In this document: positions 8,402-15,730 of the stretch, in pieces
Numbering within the stretch: the stretch's first letter is position 1
Layout of the letters: each line of letters opens with the position of its first letter
From: BS750m-G62 sp046483505
Lineage (GTDB): Bacteria; Planctomycetota; Phycisphaerae; FEN-1346
NCBI GenBank assembly: GCA_046483505.1
Contig: JAWODB010000302.1
Coordinates: 1-21,760, forward strand
Reading direction: 5' to 3'
Length of the DNA: 21,760 nt
Notes under the pieces: model-generated
What the model was told of the DNA's origin: nothing
Seen by the model: only the letters and a program-made list of their open reading frames with translations
Databases searched by the model: none
Program-made: the position numbers and the translations under genes

Positions 8402-8647
8402 TCAGACGGCGGTGAGGTCCACCTTGTAGGTCGTATCGCCGACGCGGACGCGCAGTTGCGCCAGGTCCGACCGGACCCACTGCTCGCCTTCGGCGGGCGA
8501 GGCCGGGTCGTCGGTCCGGACCGGGACGAGCCAGGCGGCGGCGTCGATCGCGTCGAAGTTCGCGTTGAGCACCTCGTCCCAGTCGCCGGCGTGGTCGCCG
8601 TGGCCGGGCTTCTCCAGGTTCAGATTCGGTGTCCAGGTCGAGGCCAT
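8402..8647 (-). CDS. Short tail-fibre-like protein
   Basis: The 81-residue product starts MASTWTPNLNLEKPGHGDHA and continues GDWDEVLNANFDAIDAA. That pattern (NLNLEKP, WD..LN.NFD.ID) is typical of N-terminal segments of phage tail fibre proteins. The remainder (EGEQWVRSDLAQLRVRVGD) resembles a short particle-surface repeat. It ends normally at 81 residues, so either this is a stand-alone short protein or a longer fibre was truncated. The ATG is preceded by AAGGAG. It lies between two Fn3-like adhesion genes, consistent with a particle-surface role. Confidence 0.7.
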   Translation of the reverse strand: MASTWTPNLNLEKPGHGDHAGDWDEVLNANFDAIDAAAWLVPVRTDDPASPAEGEQWVRSDLAQLRVRVGDTTYKVDLTAV

Positions 8648-8680
8648 GGTCGGCTCCTTGGTTGGGCGTTCGCCCGTCGG

Positions 8681-9424
8681 TTACAGGTCCGGACTCGGGT
8701 CCCAGGCGAGCGTGGCGACCTGGGCATTCGGGTCGTAGGCGGCCAGGCGGACGTCCTGCGGCGGCCGGGGCAGCGGGGCGACGAGAATCTCGACCTCGGC
8801 CGCGGTCGCCAGACGGTTGCCGGCCGCATCGGAGGCCACCACGGCGAACCGGTGCGTGGCGGGGACCGCCGGGTCCGCCGTCCACTCGTACTCGGCGGCC
8901 GCCCGGCCCCACGCGCCGACGCCGTAGCCGCCGGTGCCGTAGCCCCACGGCGTTCGGCCGCCCGGCCGGGCGGGGATCGGCGATTCGTTCAGCGGCGTCT
9001 CGTAGTCGATGGTGCCGGTGGCCCCGTCGCCGAAGACGTCGAACGCCTCCAGGTTCGGGTCGAGGTACAGGCCGGCCTGCCACGCGAGGCGGACCTCCGC
9101 CCCGGCGCCGGCACCGAAACCGGTCAGGGCATCGGCGAAGTCCGTCCGGCGGTCGGCGGCCTCGACGGCCGCCACCTCCACGCGGAGCATCTCGTGCCGG
9201 CCGCGCCGGCCGGCGGGGACGGTGACCACGAGGCGGCGGTCGGCCGGCAGGGCCGTCACACCCGCCAGGCGTCCATTCACGTAAACCTGGTGCCAGCGGT
9301 CCTCGTGCGTGGACTGCCACGTGACCTCGATGGCGCCGGGCCCGGCCTGCGCGCCGTCCGGCGCCAGGTCCAGGGCCAGCGGTCGGACGCGAACGTGCGT
9401 GATGCCGTCGGTCGTGTGGGACAC
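8681..9424 (-). CDS. Fn3-like structural / adhesion protein
   Basis: The 247-residue product begins at a GTG with GAGG at five bases, immediately after the stop of the preceding gene. It is beta-rich and contains WQSTHEDRWHQVYVNGRLAG (about residue 37 onwards) and an Fn3-like module with FDVFGDGATGTIDYETPLNE, shared with the LamG-like gene. A Gly/Tyr-rich stretch (TPWGYGTGGYGVGAWG) follows, then THRFAVVASDAAGNRLATAA. A longer in-frame ORF starting at 9817 exists but would overlap the upstream gene, so the GTG is preferred. It is likely a tail or particle-surface protein. No enzymatic motif is seen. Confidence 0.65.
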   Translation of the reverse strand: MSHTTDGITHVRVRPLALDLAPDGAQAGPGAIEVTWQSTHEDRWHQVYVNGRLAGVTALPADRRLVVTVPAGRRGRHEMLRVEVAAVEAADRRTDFADALTGFGAGAGAEVRLAWQAGLYLDPNLEAFDVFGDGATGTIDYETPLNESPIPARPGGRTPWGYGTGGYGVGAWGRAAAEYEWTADPAVPATHRFAVVASDAAGNRLATAAEVEILVAPLPRPPQDVRLAAYDPNAQVATLAWDPSPDL

Positions 9425-9426
9425 GG

Positions 9427-10281
9427 TTACCTCGCCAGTTGCTCGTACGTGACCTGGTAGGGCAGATGCCACCGCGTGCCGGCCTCGGGCGGGCCGAGGC
9501 GCTCCACGGCCGTCACCCGGCAGTTCAGGTGAGCGGTGCCGTCGGGGGCGGTCAGTGTGTAGGTGCGGCCGTCGATGAACGCCTCGCAGGCGGCCAGGAG
9601 GAGGGCCAGGCCGGCCTCCGTGTCGGCCGACAGGACGCCGCGCTGGCGGAGGGTCCGCGGGCCCTCGCCCAGGTCGAGCGTCAGCCCGCCCGCCAGACCG
9701 TTGAAGGCGACGTCCTCGACGCGGCGGACGGGGCTCGCGGCCTCGACCAGGTGGGGACCGGACGCGAAGAGGGCCTCGCCGTCGATGGCGGCCTGGCCGG
9801 CCATCGTCCCGGTCCACCCGCCGCAGGCACCCGCGAAGCGGACGGCCGTGGCTCGTCCCGGAACCGTCTCGCCGAGCGCGGCGGGGCCGATGCGCGTGGC
9901 GCCGACGGCCGGCGCAAGCGAGGCGTCCCGCCCGGACGGCGGTCCGTCCTCGGCCCGGCCGCCGACGAGGGGGTCGCCGGCGAGGGCGTCACGGCAGGCC
10001 GCGGCCAGGGCCGCGAGCGCCTCGAACGCCCGCGTGTGCGGGACGGCCCGGTCGAGCACCGACAGCCGCCAGTGCACCAGCCGGTACCGGCCGACGGGCA
10101 CGGGGGGCCAGGTGAGCCGCTCGACGCCCGCGGGTTCGAGGACGGCGGCGGGCAGGCGGCCGAGCGGCACGTCGACCGTCTCGCCCGGCCGCGCCAGGCG
10201 CACGCTCCGCACGCCGGGGACCGACCGGCAGGTCTCGAGGAGGGCGGCCAGGAGGTCGAGGTCGGAAGGGATCATAGCCAT
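9427..10281 (-). CDS. Phage tail-completion-like protein, function uncertain
   Basis: This 284-residue protein starts MAMIPSDLDLLAALLETC. The start is chosen because AAGGAGA lies just upstream of the ATG, and because the alternative start at 10338 lies inside a palindromic repeat. The first 100 residues (LLETCRSVPGVRSVRL, then VGRYRLVHWRLSVLDR) look like a small head-tail joining or tail-terminator fold. The C-terminal half (TLRQRGVLSADTEAGLALLL, FIDGRTYTLTAPDG, then YQVTYEQLAR) resembles a domain found in phage tail proteins. The gene may therefore be a fusion of two structural modules. Both assignments are tentative. Confidence 0.55.
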   Translation of the reverse strand: MAMIPSDLDLLAALLETCRSVPGVRSVRLARPGETVDVPLGRLPAAVLEPAGVERLTWPPVPVGRYRLVHWRLSVLDRAVPHTRAFEALAALAAACRDALAGDPLVGGRAEDGPPSGRDASLAPAVGATRIGPAALGETVPGRATAVRFAGACGGWTGTMAGQAAIDGEALFASGPHLVEAASPVRRVEDVAFNGLAGGLTLDLGEGPRTLRQRGVLSADTEAGLALLLAACEAFIDGRTYTLTAPDGTAHLNCRVTAVERLGPPEAGTRWHLPYQVTYEQLAR

Positions 10282-10326
10282 TCTCTCCTTCTCGCGAGCG
10301 TGGCGTTCGTCGTCGCCCGCGGATAC

Positions 10327-10357
10327 CCCGCTGCTCACGCAGCGGGCTCGAACGGCA
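10327..10357. repeat. 31-base palindromic repeat unit, copy 1
   Basis: The unit is a perfect 7-bp stem (CCCGCTG 10327-10333, CAGCGGG 10340-10346, loop of six) followed by GCTCGAACGGCA-like flank. It matches 20745-20775, inside the mnmE-like gene, at 29 of 31 positions. It lies at the junction between the connector-like gene (stop at 10358-10360) and the next gene (start at 10281), so it is intergenic here. Confidence 0.85.
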
Positions 10358-11014
10358 TCACATGCGGCGGAGGCGGTGGCTGGCGAGGCTCCGCACGTCG
10401 TCGGCGCGGCCGTCGCCGTCGCGGTCGAGAATCAGGCGGACCTTGGCGACCTCGTCCTCGTAGAGACGGGCGTAGTGGTCGGCCTTGGTGGCGAGGCCGC
10501 CGTCGGCGCCGCCCGCCGCCTGGCCGCGGTACAGGGTGGCCAGCACCAGGGCGACGCTTGCCCGCCTCAGCGAGCGCCGCTGGGCAATCCAGTCGGCCAG
10601 GTCCGCCGTCGGATCGGCGGCGTCGGCCTCCAGGCCGAAGCGCGCCAGCAGCGCGTACCGCGCCTCCTCGTGCTGCGGGTCGAACGTCTGGATCCGCAGC
10701 GCCAGGTCCGTCGCCGACGGCAGCGGGACGGCCTCGTCGCCGGCGGTGCCGACGGCGGCGGCGGTCAGTTCCGTTTCGCTCTCGACGGCCAGGACCTCGT
10801 AGCCGCCGTCCACGCCCTGGTCGGGGTTCGACAGGTGCACGACATGTCCGGGGCGGACCTGGCGGGCGACGAACTGGCCGTCGGCGGCGGTGACGGTGAA
10901 GGCCTCGGCGGTGGCGCCCTCGGCGCGGGTCAGGCACTGGTGGTCGAGGACGATCTCTCGCACGAGGGCGGGTTCCCACTTCAGCAGGTCGGCGTCGGTG
11001 GAGAAGTTGGTCAT
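10358..11014 (-). CDS. Head-tail connector-like protein with C-terminal Ca-loop-like motif
   Basis: This is a 218-residue protein. A beta-rich first third (FTVTAADGQFVARQVRPGHV) is followed by helices (FDPQHEEARYALLARFG; DLADWIAQRRSLRRASVALV). Near the C-terminus, residues 197-206 read DRDGDGRADD, an EF-hand or dockerin-like DxDxDG calcium-binding loop pattern. The position immediately after the major capsid gene is where tailed phages encode head-completion or connector proteins. The ATG overlaps the stop of the extended capsid ORF (ATGA), with AAGGAG seven to eight bases upstream. The family is not recognised, and the connector role rests on gene order only. Confidence 0.6.
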   Translation of the reverse strand: MTNFSTDADLLKWEPALVREIVLDHQCLTRAEGATAEAFTVTAADGQFVARQVRPGHVVHLSNPDQGVDGGYEVLAVESETELTAAAVGTAGDEAVPLPSATDLALRIQTFDPQHEEARYALLARFGLEADAADPTADLADWIAQRRSLRRASVALVLATLYRGQAAGGADGGLATKADHYARLYEDEVAKVRLILDRDGDGRADDVRSLASHRLRRM

Positions 11015-12330
11015 TGGGTGGCTCCTTGTACGCGCCGGGCAAGCCCGGCGGCTAAGTAGGTCCTTCCGTTCGCCTCGCGGCCGCACGGATTGGCCGGCAA
11101 TCCGCGGCACCGCCACGGGGCGGGCGGGAGGGGGCCGGCCGCCCCCCAGGGAGGCGGCCGGCCCGGGGGTGAGGCAGGGCAGGCGGGCGAGAGGCCGCGG
11201 ACCACGCCGTGGGCCGACTCGTTCCGCATCTCGAGGGTGTACTCGCCCAGGACCTGGCCCTTCTCGAAGTCGCCGGTGGCGGCGAGCGGCCGGTAGTGGA
11301 AACTCCGGCCGGCCAGGGGCAGGACCTGGATGCGGCTCGAATCGAGCAGCAGGACGGCGTCGCGGGGCACCCAGCGCGACAGGACGACCCGCTGGACGCC
11401 GAAGTCGCTCTCGTAGACCGAGACCTGGCTCACCAGCCGCGGGTCGTCGGCGGGGTAGGTCCGCGCGCCGACGCCGAACTGGCTGATGACGCGCTTCTGA
11501 TACCCGTTGACGACGATGAGGTCGATCTGGCCGCTCGACTGCTCCCACACCAGCCGCAGGGCCACGTTCAGTTTCTCCTCGTCCAGGTCGGTGCCGCTCG
11601 GGAACCCGCCCACGCCGGGGCTGAAGCGGTTGGTGACGAGGCCGGGCAGGATGCCGTTCATGGTCCGGCGGACGGAGCCGGAGCCCTGCTGGTCGCTCGC
11701 CGGCGCGATGCCGCCGATGACGGTGTTCTCCAGGTCGCGGAGGAGTTCGCGCAGGGCCTTGGCCTTCTGGAAGTCGAGTTCGTCGGCCACGCCGAGGTGG
11801 CGGGCGGCCATCTCGGACCCCGAGACCAGGACGGTCTTGGCGAAGATCTGCGTCCAGTTGCTGCGGCGGGTGCGGACGGTGAAGCGGGCGGCGTCGGCGT
11901 CCTGGCCTTCCAGGGCGGCCCCGCCCAGGATGTGGAGGGTGTCGCCGGCGGCGACGGCCTCGGGCGTCGTCCCCCCGTAGCCGCGCACCACCGTGATCGT
12001 GCCCGCGCCGACCTCGGTCACGAAGAGCAGTTCGTCGGAGTCGTCGCAGCGGACCTGGTCGCCCACGCGGAAGCGGTCCGGGTGGTCGACCTCGATCTCG
12101 GTGTCGGATTCCGGGTTCGTCGGCGTCGAGGTGACGGTGTCGGTGTTCGGCAGGAGGGTGTCCTCGAGCCACTCGTGGTGGGTGGACTGGGCTTCCGTCT
12201 GCGGGTCGCCGAGGGCGTCGAGCAGGGGCGTCTCGAACGGGCTGACGATGGCCACGAGGTCCGAGACGTCTTCGGCGATCTCCGGCAGGGCGGCGCCGGC
12301 GGAGTAGGTGGCTTTTCCGGTGAAAGGCAT
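11011..12330 (-). CDS. Major capsid protein, SU10/DUF5309-like, with abnormal C-terminal extension
   Basis: The 439-residue protein matches the SU10-type (DUF5309) capsid family by pattern. It has an N-terminal EDVSDLVAIVSPFETPLLDAL, then HHEWLEDTLLPNT, a long helix (FQKAKALRELLRDLENTVIGG), LIVVNGYQKRVISQF, VSVYESDFGVQRVVLSRWVP, and a family-typical end at about residue 383 (EMRNESAHGVVRGLS). A beta-rich insertion sits at about residues 80-150. The last 56 residues are Pro, Gly and Arg-rich, unlike a capsid, and are encoded by palindromic DNA. The stop was probably lost or displaced, or the frame differs there. AAGGAG precedes the ATG. Gene order portal-scaffold-capsid supports the call. Confidence 0.85.
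   Translation of the reverse strand: MPFTGKATYSAGAALPEIAEDVSDLVAIVSPFETPLLDALGDPQTEAQSTHHEWLEDTLLPNTDTVTSTPTNPESDTEIEVDHPDRFRVGDQVRCDDSDELLFVTEVGAGTITVVRGYGGTTPEAVAAGDTLHILGGAALEGQDADAARFTVRTRRSNWTQIFAKTVLVSGSEMAARHLGVADELDFQKAKALRELLRDLENTVIGGIAPASDQQGSGSVRRTMNGILPGLVTNRFSPGVGGFPSGTDLDEEKLNVALRLVWEQSSGQIDLIVVNGYQKRVISQFGVGARTYPADDPRLVSQVSVYESDFGVQRVVLSRWVPRDAVLLLDSSRIQVLPLAGRSFHYRPLAATGDFEKGQVLGEYTLEMRNESAHGVVRGLSPACPASPPGRPPPWGAAGPLPPAPWRCRGLPANPCGREANGRTYLAAGLARRVQGATQ
11014..11181. repeat. Three GC-rich hairpins in the 3' tail of the capsid gene
   Basis: Hairpin one has 12-bp arms (GGGCCGGCCGCC at 11132-11143, complement at 11153-11164, loop of nine). Hairpin two has CGGATTG at 11086-11092 with its complement at 11098-11104; the same CACGGATTG/CAATCCG-type unit recurs at 18061-18083. 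Hairpin three has CGCCGGGC at 11033-11040 with its complement at 11043-11050, next to the ribosome binding site of the following gene. The region would normally be read as intergenic, but the capsid reading frame continues through it. Confidence 0.8.
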
Positions 12331-12394
12331 GGTTCACTCCTTCGTGTGCATGGGGTTCGTTGGTCAGGGCCGGGCGCTGGTGCCGGCGGCCCGT

Positions 12395-13018
12395 TCAGAC
12401 CGCGACGCCGCGGCGGGCCCGCATGTAGGCGAGCACGTCGCCGTGGCGGCCGGTTTCCCGCGCCCGGTCGGCCAGCCGACGGGCCGCACGCTGCGGCGCG
12501 TCGTCGGCCGCGGGCTTGGCGGAGGCCGTCATCGGCGGCAGCGACGCGGGACGGCGGTCGCCGGCCGGCGCCGGGGCGCCGCGCAGGTGCGGCTTCTCCT
12601 CGAGCAGCGCCTTGGCGAAGGCGGCCAGGTCGTCGGGCGTGTCCTGGCCGGCCAGCCGCTCGCGGGCCAGCGCCAGCGCCGTTTCGGCGTCGTCGGCGCC
12701 GGCCTGGGCGAGGGTGCGCTCGAGGTCGCGGTCGCGCTCCAGTTCGCCCAGCCGGCCGCGGAGCGTCTCGGCGTCGGCGCGGGCCTGGTCGAGTTGGGCC
12801 TGGAGGGCGGCGGCGTGCTGGTCGCGGCCGTCGCGGAGTTCGGCCAGTTCGGCCTCCAGGGTCTCCAGTCGCCGTTCGGCGTCCTGGGCGCGGCGGCGGT
12901 ACTTGATGCTCTCCTGGATGAGAGTGTGCGGCGGCTGCCGCGCGCCTCCGGCCTCGGCCGCGGGGGGCGAAGCCTGGGGCGGGGTCGGGCCCGGCTGGGC
13001 GGATGCATCCGTGGACAT
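12395..13018 (-). CDS. Coiled-coil scaffold-like protein
   Basis: The 207-residue protein begins with a disordered Pro/Ala-rich segment (1-30). A long heptad-bearing helix follows at about 33-115 (DAERRLETLEAELAELRDG, LDQARADAETLRGRLGELE), and the rest is Ala/Arg/Pro-rich with TGRHGDVLAYMRARRG at the end. The strong AAGGAGG seven bases upstream fixes the start. A coiled-coil protein between portal and major capsid is the standard position of a head scaffolding protein. No protease motif is seen, so prohead maturation may be non-proteolytic or performed elsewhere. The scaffold role is inferred from position and structure. Confidence 0.7.
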   Translation of the reverse strand: MSTDASAQPGPTPPQASPPAAEAGGARQPPHTLIQESIKYRRRAQDAERRLETLEAELAELRDGRDQHAAALQAQLDQARADAETLRGRLGELERDRDLERTLAQAGADDAETALALARERLAGQDTPDDLAAFAKALLEEKPHLRGAPAPAGDRRPASLPPMTASAKPAADDAPQRAARRLADRARETGRHGDVLAYMRARRGVAV

Positions 13019-13083
13019 GCGTGTCCTCCTTTACGTTTCACAGGCGGTTCGCGTGATGCGGCGCGCGGTGCGCCGCTCGGACG

Positions 13084-13101
13084 CCCGGCGCGGACGCCGG
13101 G
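13084..13101. repeat. Short hairpin directly after portal stop
   Basis: CCCGGCG (13084-13090) pairs with CGCCGGG (13095-13101) around a four-base loop, directly after the portal stop codon in the sense of transcription. No T-run follows. It may reduce read-through between portal and scaffold genes. A second weaker palindrome (CGGCGC and GCGCCG) lies at 13059-13075. Confidence 0.55.
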
Positions 13102-14637
13102 TCACGTGGCGGCCGGGTCGTAGCCGAGTTCGCGCAGCACGGTCTCGGCCGGCACGCCCAGGTCGCGCTTGGCCCGGGCGTGCTGCAGTTGCTCGGAGAC
13201 GTTCTGGGGCAGCGGGTCGGGCCAGTGGATGCGCGTGGCGCGGTCTTCGGGGGCGGTCGGGAGCACGCCGGCTCGGTCGAGGGCGTCGAGAATGAGGCGG
13301 TTGGCCTCGACCAGCCCGGCGCCGTAGGTGACGCGTTTGCGCGCCAGCCTGGCCAGCGTGCCCATCAGGACGACCTTCAGGGCGGTGGCGCTGGTCAGGT
13401 GGCCGATGCGGTCGCGGAGCAGCCCGGCGGCCAGGGGCGTGACGCCGCTGGTCTTGTCCATCGCCTCGCGGAGTTCGGCGATGTGCGCCGCCTCGGACGG
13501 GCTGTCGGCATCGCCGCCGAACTCCTCGATACAGGCATCCGGGTTGTCGGTGGACCACATGCGGCCGGGGGCGACGGGTCGGTCCTCGAAGGACTCGACG
13601 CCCTTGCCGAGGTACATCTTGAAACTCTGGAACGTGACGCGGTTCGCCCGGTCCGACAGCCGCGTGTTCAGTTCGTCCTGGAGGGGGATGAGCGGCTCGA
13701 CCTCGCCGGCGCCTTCGTAGTGCATCGGGTGGGCGAAGTTCTGGATGTGGACGACGGGCACACGGCCGAGGGGGTTGGCCCCCTGGTCGGCGAGGCGCCC
13801 GTCCTCGTACCGCTGCCACCAGTGGGGGCCGAGGATCTCGACCGTCTCGACCTCCGAGACGCGGGGCGCGGCGCGGCCGAGGATGCGGGCCAGCGCCCCG
13901 CCGCCCGTCACGCGGTTCGTCTGGCGGGGGAAGACCTGGATCCAGTACCGCAGGCGGCGGTAGTCGGTCTCCTCGAGGATGGGCACCACGCGGGGCGCCT
14001 CGACGGCCTCGACGCTGACGGCGCGGGCGGCACGGTCGGCCACGGCGGCCTCGTCCTCGTTTCCACTGGCCGACACCGCGGCGGCGGTGGTGTCGTCGTC
14101 GGCGGCGGGGCGGGCGCGGACCACGAGGTCCACGAAGCCATAGACGGCGCCGAGGAGGGCGATCTCCTGGATCAGCGAGATGCCGCCGCTCGCCTTCCAG
14201 ACGTCCGAGAGGACGGTCTCGATGCGGCGGGCGTCCTCCGGGCGGCGGGCCAGGCTCTCGGTCCGGACGGGCTCGCCGGCCAGGAAATGGACGGCCGTGT
14301 CGATGCGCCAGCCGATGTCGTTTTCGATGACGACTTCCTTGCGGCCGATGCCGGGCGTCGGCACGCCCGCGCCGCCGTAGCCGAGGTGCGACCGGCCGGT
14401 GATGCGGGCCGGCAGACCGAACTCCTGGGCCTGAACGTACGGGCGGGCGGAAGCGAGCCAGTCCTCCTGGCGGTGCGGGAGCGGCAGCCCCGCCCCGAGC
14501 GGCGAGAGGTCGTTCCGGTAGTAGGCCCACAGGCGGCCGAGGTGGGCGGCCCGGGTCGGCGCTTCCTCCCGGACCAGGTGCTCGATGTACGCTTCGTCGA
14601 GGGTCGGGTCGTTGAAGGGCGAGACGTCGAGTTTCAT
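13102..14637 (-). CDS. Phage portal protein, SPP1 gp6-like
   Basis: The 511-residue protein fits the portal family. Helical N-terminal residues 1-80 are followed by ENDIGWRIDTAVHFLAGEPV, a central domain (LGAVYGFVDLVVRARP, WIQVFPRQ, GRVPVVHIQNF), then the stem and clip helices (YEGAGEVEPLIPLQDELNTR, GLLRDRIGHLTSATALKVVL). The conserved end is ARKRVTYGAGLVEANRLILD and IHWPDPLPQNVSEQLQHARA. Portals form the dodecameric DNA gate of the phage head. The start chosen has GGAG upstream; an alternative ATG ten codons earlier (14667) has GGAAAGG. No terminase lies upstream, where most phages have it: only 371 bases and then rnfE on the other strand. Confidence 0.88.
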   Translation of the reverse strand: MKLDVSPFNDPTLDEAYIEHLVREEAPTRAAHLGRLWAYYRNDLSPLGAGLPLPHRQEDWLASARPYVQAQEFGLPARITGRSHLGYGGAGVPTPGIGRKEVVIENDIGWRIDTAVHFLAGEPVRTESLARRPEDARRIETVLSDVWKASGGISLIQEIALLGAVYGFVDLVVRARPAADDDTTAAAVSASGNEDEAAVADRAARAVSVEAVEAPRVVPILEETDYRRLRYWIQVFPRQTNRVTGGGALARILGRAAPRVSEVETVEILGPHWWQRYEDGRLADQGANPLGRVPVVHIQNFAHPMHYEGAGEVEPLIPLQDELNTRLSDRANRVTFQSFKMYLGKGVESFEDRPVAPGRMWSTDNPDACIEEFGGDADSPSEAAHIAELREAMDKTSGVTPLAAGLLRDRIGHLTSATALKVVLMGTLARLARKRVTYGAGLVEANRLILDALDRAGVLPTAPEDRATRIHWPDPLPQNVSEQLQHARAKRDLGVPAETVLRELGYDPAAT

Positions 14638-14829
14638 AACGGGGCTCCGACTCGTGGCTGCGGGCATCGCACGGCCTTTCCGTAAAAGGAAAAAGTGGAC
14701 AGTCCTGAACCATTTCGGCGGCCCGGAAAATTTGCGGCCGCGTGTAAGTCGTTGTTTGGCAAGGGGATAAAATGACGGCCTTTTCAGGTTTTGGCTCGGA
14801 GGGTGGGGCGGGTTTGCGACACATCTCAG

Positions 14830-14871
14830 TCCAAAGGCCAAGGTCCAAAGTCCCAAGTCGAACGGCAAAGA
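14830..14871. repeat. Degenerate heptamer tandem repeat
   Basis: Six successive seven-base units can be read: TCCAAAG, GCCAAGG, TCCAAAG, TCCCAAG, TCGAACG, GCAAAGA. Units one and three are identical and the others are variants with a shared C(A)AAG core. Read on the other strand it gives a CTTTGGA-type periodicity. Heptameric tandem repeats are known from some bacterial intergenic regions. Confidence 0.6.
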
Positions 14872-14949
14872 CCTCGGGCGCGGCGAGGCGGCTCGTGGGG
14901 CTGCCCGTCGCGGCGCTTTCAGGCCGGGACGGCTCGATCGCGCGGAACC

Positions 14950-14977
14950 TTGACACCCGCCCAAGCCGTTTTAGAAT
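14950..14977 (+). promoter_or_regulatory. Sigma70-like promoter for rnfE
   Basis: TTGACA (14950-14955) matches the -35 consensus, and TAGAAT (14972-14977) is a near-consensus -10 box, with a 16-base spacer. Transcription would start near 14984, giving a leader of about 25 bases before the rnfE ATG. It is the strongest promoter match seen in the window. Confidence 0.7.
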
Positions 14978-15008
14978 GGGGAGTCCTTCAGGGGATGGAC
15001 GCGCCGCG

Positions 15009-15728
15009 ATGAGCCTGCTTTCCGACTTCACCGACAAGCCCATCAAGCACAACCCGGTGTTCGTGCTGGCCCTGGGGCTGTGCCCGACGCTGGCCGTCAC
15101 GACCACCGTCCGCAACGGCGTCGCGATGGCCGCGGCGTCCACCGCGGTGCTGGTGGGCGCGAACCTGCTCGTCTCACTCGTGCGGCGGTGGATCCCGAAT
15201 CCGGTCCGCATCGCGTGCTACATCGTCATCATCGCCGGGTTCGTGACGATGGTCGAGATCGTGATGAAGGCCGTGGCGCCGCCGGCCGTGAACGAGGCGC
15301 TGGGGATCTTCATCCCGCTGATTGTGGTGAACTGCATGATCCTGGGGCGGGCGGAGGCGTTCGCGTCGCGCCACGGCCCCGCTCCCAGCCTGATGGACGG
15401 CCTGGGCGTCGGCGTGGGGTTCCTGCTGGCCCTTCTGGCCATCTCGTTCGTGCGCGAGGTGGTGGGGGCCGGCACCCTCTGGGGCTACCGGCTGACGCCC
15501 GTCACGGCGGGCGGCGTGACGCTCGTGCCGCAAGTCGAACCCGTCAACGTGCTGGGGATGGCGCCGGGGGCGTTCCTGGTCATCGGCCTGCTGTTTGCCC
15601 TCTTCCGATGGATGGGGCAGCGCCGGCGCGAGGCGGCCCGCGCCGAGGCCGTCCCCGCCGTGCCGCAGGTTGCCGCTGACTTTGCAGAGACGGGCGGGGG
15701 CGAGACCGGCGCAGGCGAGAGGGGCTGA
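15009..15728 (+). CDS. rnfE: Rnf complex subunit E (membrane)
   Basis: The 239-residue membrane protein begins MSLLSDFTDKPIKHNPVFVL with the RnfE pattern ALGLCPTLAVTTTVRNG. It has about six membrane helices, including LVVNCMILGRAEAFA-like (here VVNCMILGRAEAFASRHGP) and SLMDGLGVGVGFLLALLAIS. RnfE is an integral subunit of the Rnf/Rsx complex, which couples ferredoxin:NAD electron transfer to ion movement across the membrane. A longer ORF begins at 14772 but precedes the promoter and is not family-like. The last 35 residues form a hydrophilic tail (RRREAARAEA, then TGGGETGAGERG) that is not typical. It is three bases upstream of the rnfA start and forms an operon with it. Confidence 0.9.
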   Translation: MSLLSDFTDKPIKHNPVFVLALGLCPTLAVTTTVRNGVAMAAASTAVLVGANLLVSLVRRWIPNPVRIACYIVIIAGFVTMVEIVMKAVAPPAVNEALGIFIPLIVVNCMILGRAEAFASRHGPAPSLMDGLGVGVGFLLALLAISFVREVVGAGTLWGYRLTPVTAGGVTLVPQVEPVNVLGMAPGAFLVIGLLFALFRWMGQRRREAARAEAVPAVPQVAADFAETGGGETGAGERG

Positions 15729-15730
15729 CG

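Larger units (their letters stand above)
14638..15008. other. Divergent intergenic region between portal gene and rnfE, no terminase
   Basis: This 371-base region separates the leftward phage-like cassette from the rightward rnf operon. It is locally AT-richer from about 14680 to 14800. It holds a degenerate heptamer repeat (14830-14871) and the rnfE promoter (14950-14977). No open reading frame here resembles a terminase, integrase or rnfG. No tRNA or clear attachment site was recognised. Confidence 0.6.

Noticed and set aside
5006..8415. Two large plus-strand ORFs opposite hub and LamG-like genes
   Set aside because: Antisense shadows of well-supported structural genes in GC-rich DNA.
10358..12337. 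659-residue minus-strand ORF joining connector gene with another frame of capsid
   Set aside because: The upstream two thirds is a shifted frame over the capsid gene, Arg/Pro-rich; the real start is ATG at 11014.
9439..12906. Plus-strand ORFs opposite tail-completion, connector, capsid and scaffold genes
   Set aside because: Opposite a typical portal-scaffold-capsid order with good start signals; no motif in the antisense product.
14638..15008. Remnant of rnfG or terminase in the intergenic region
   Set aside because: No reading frame with family motifs was found on either strand.
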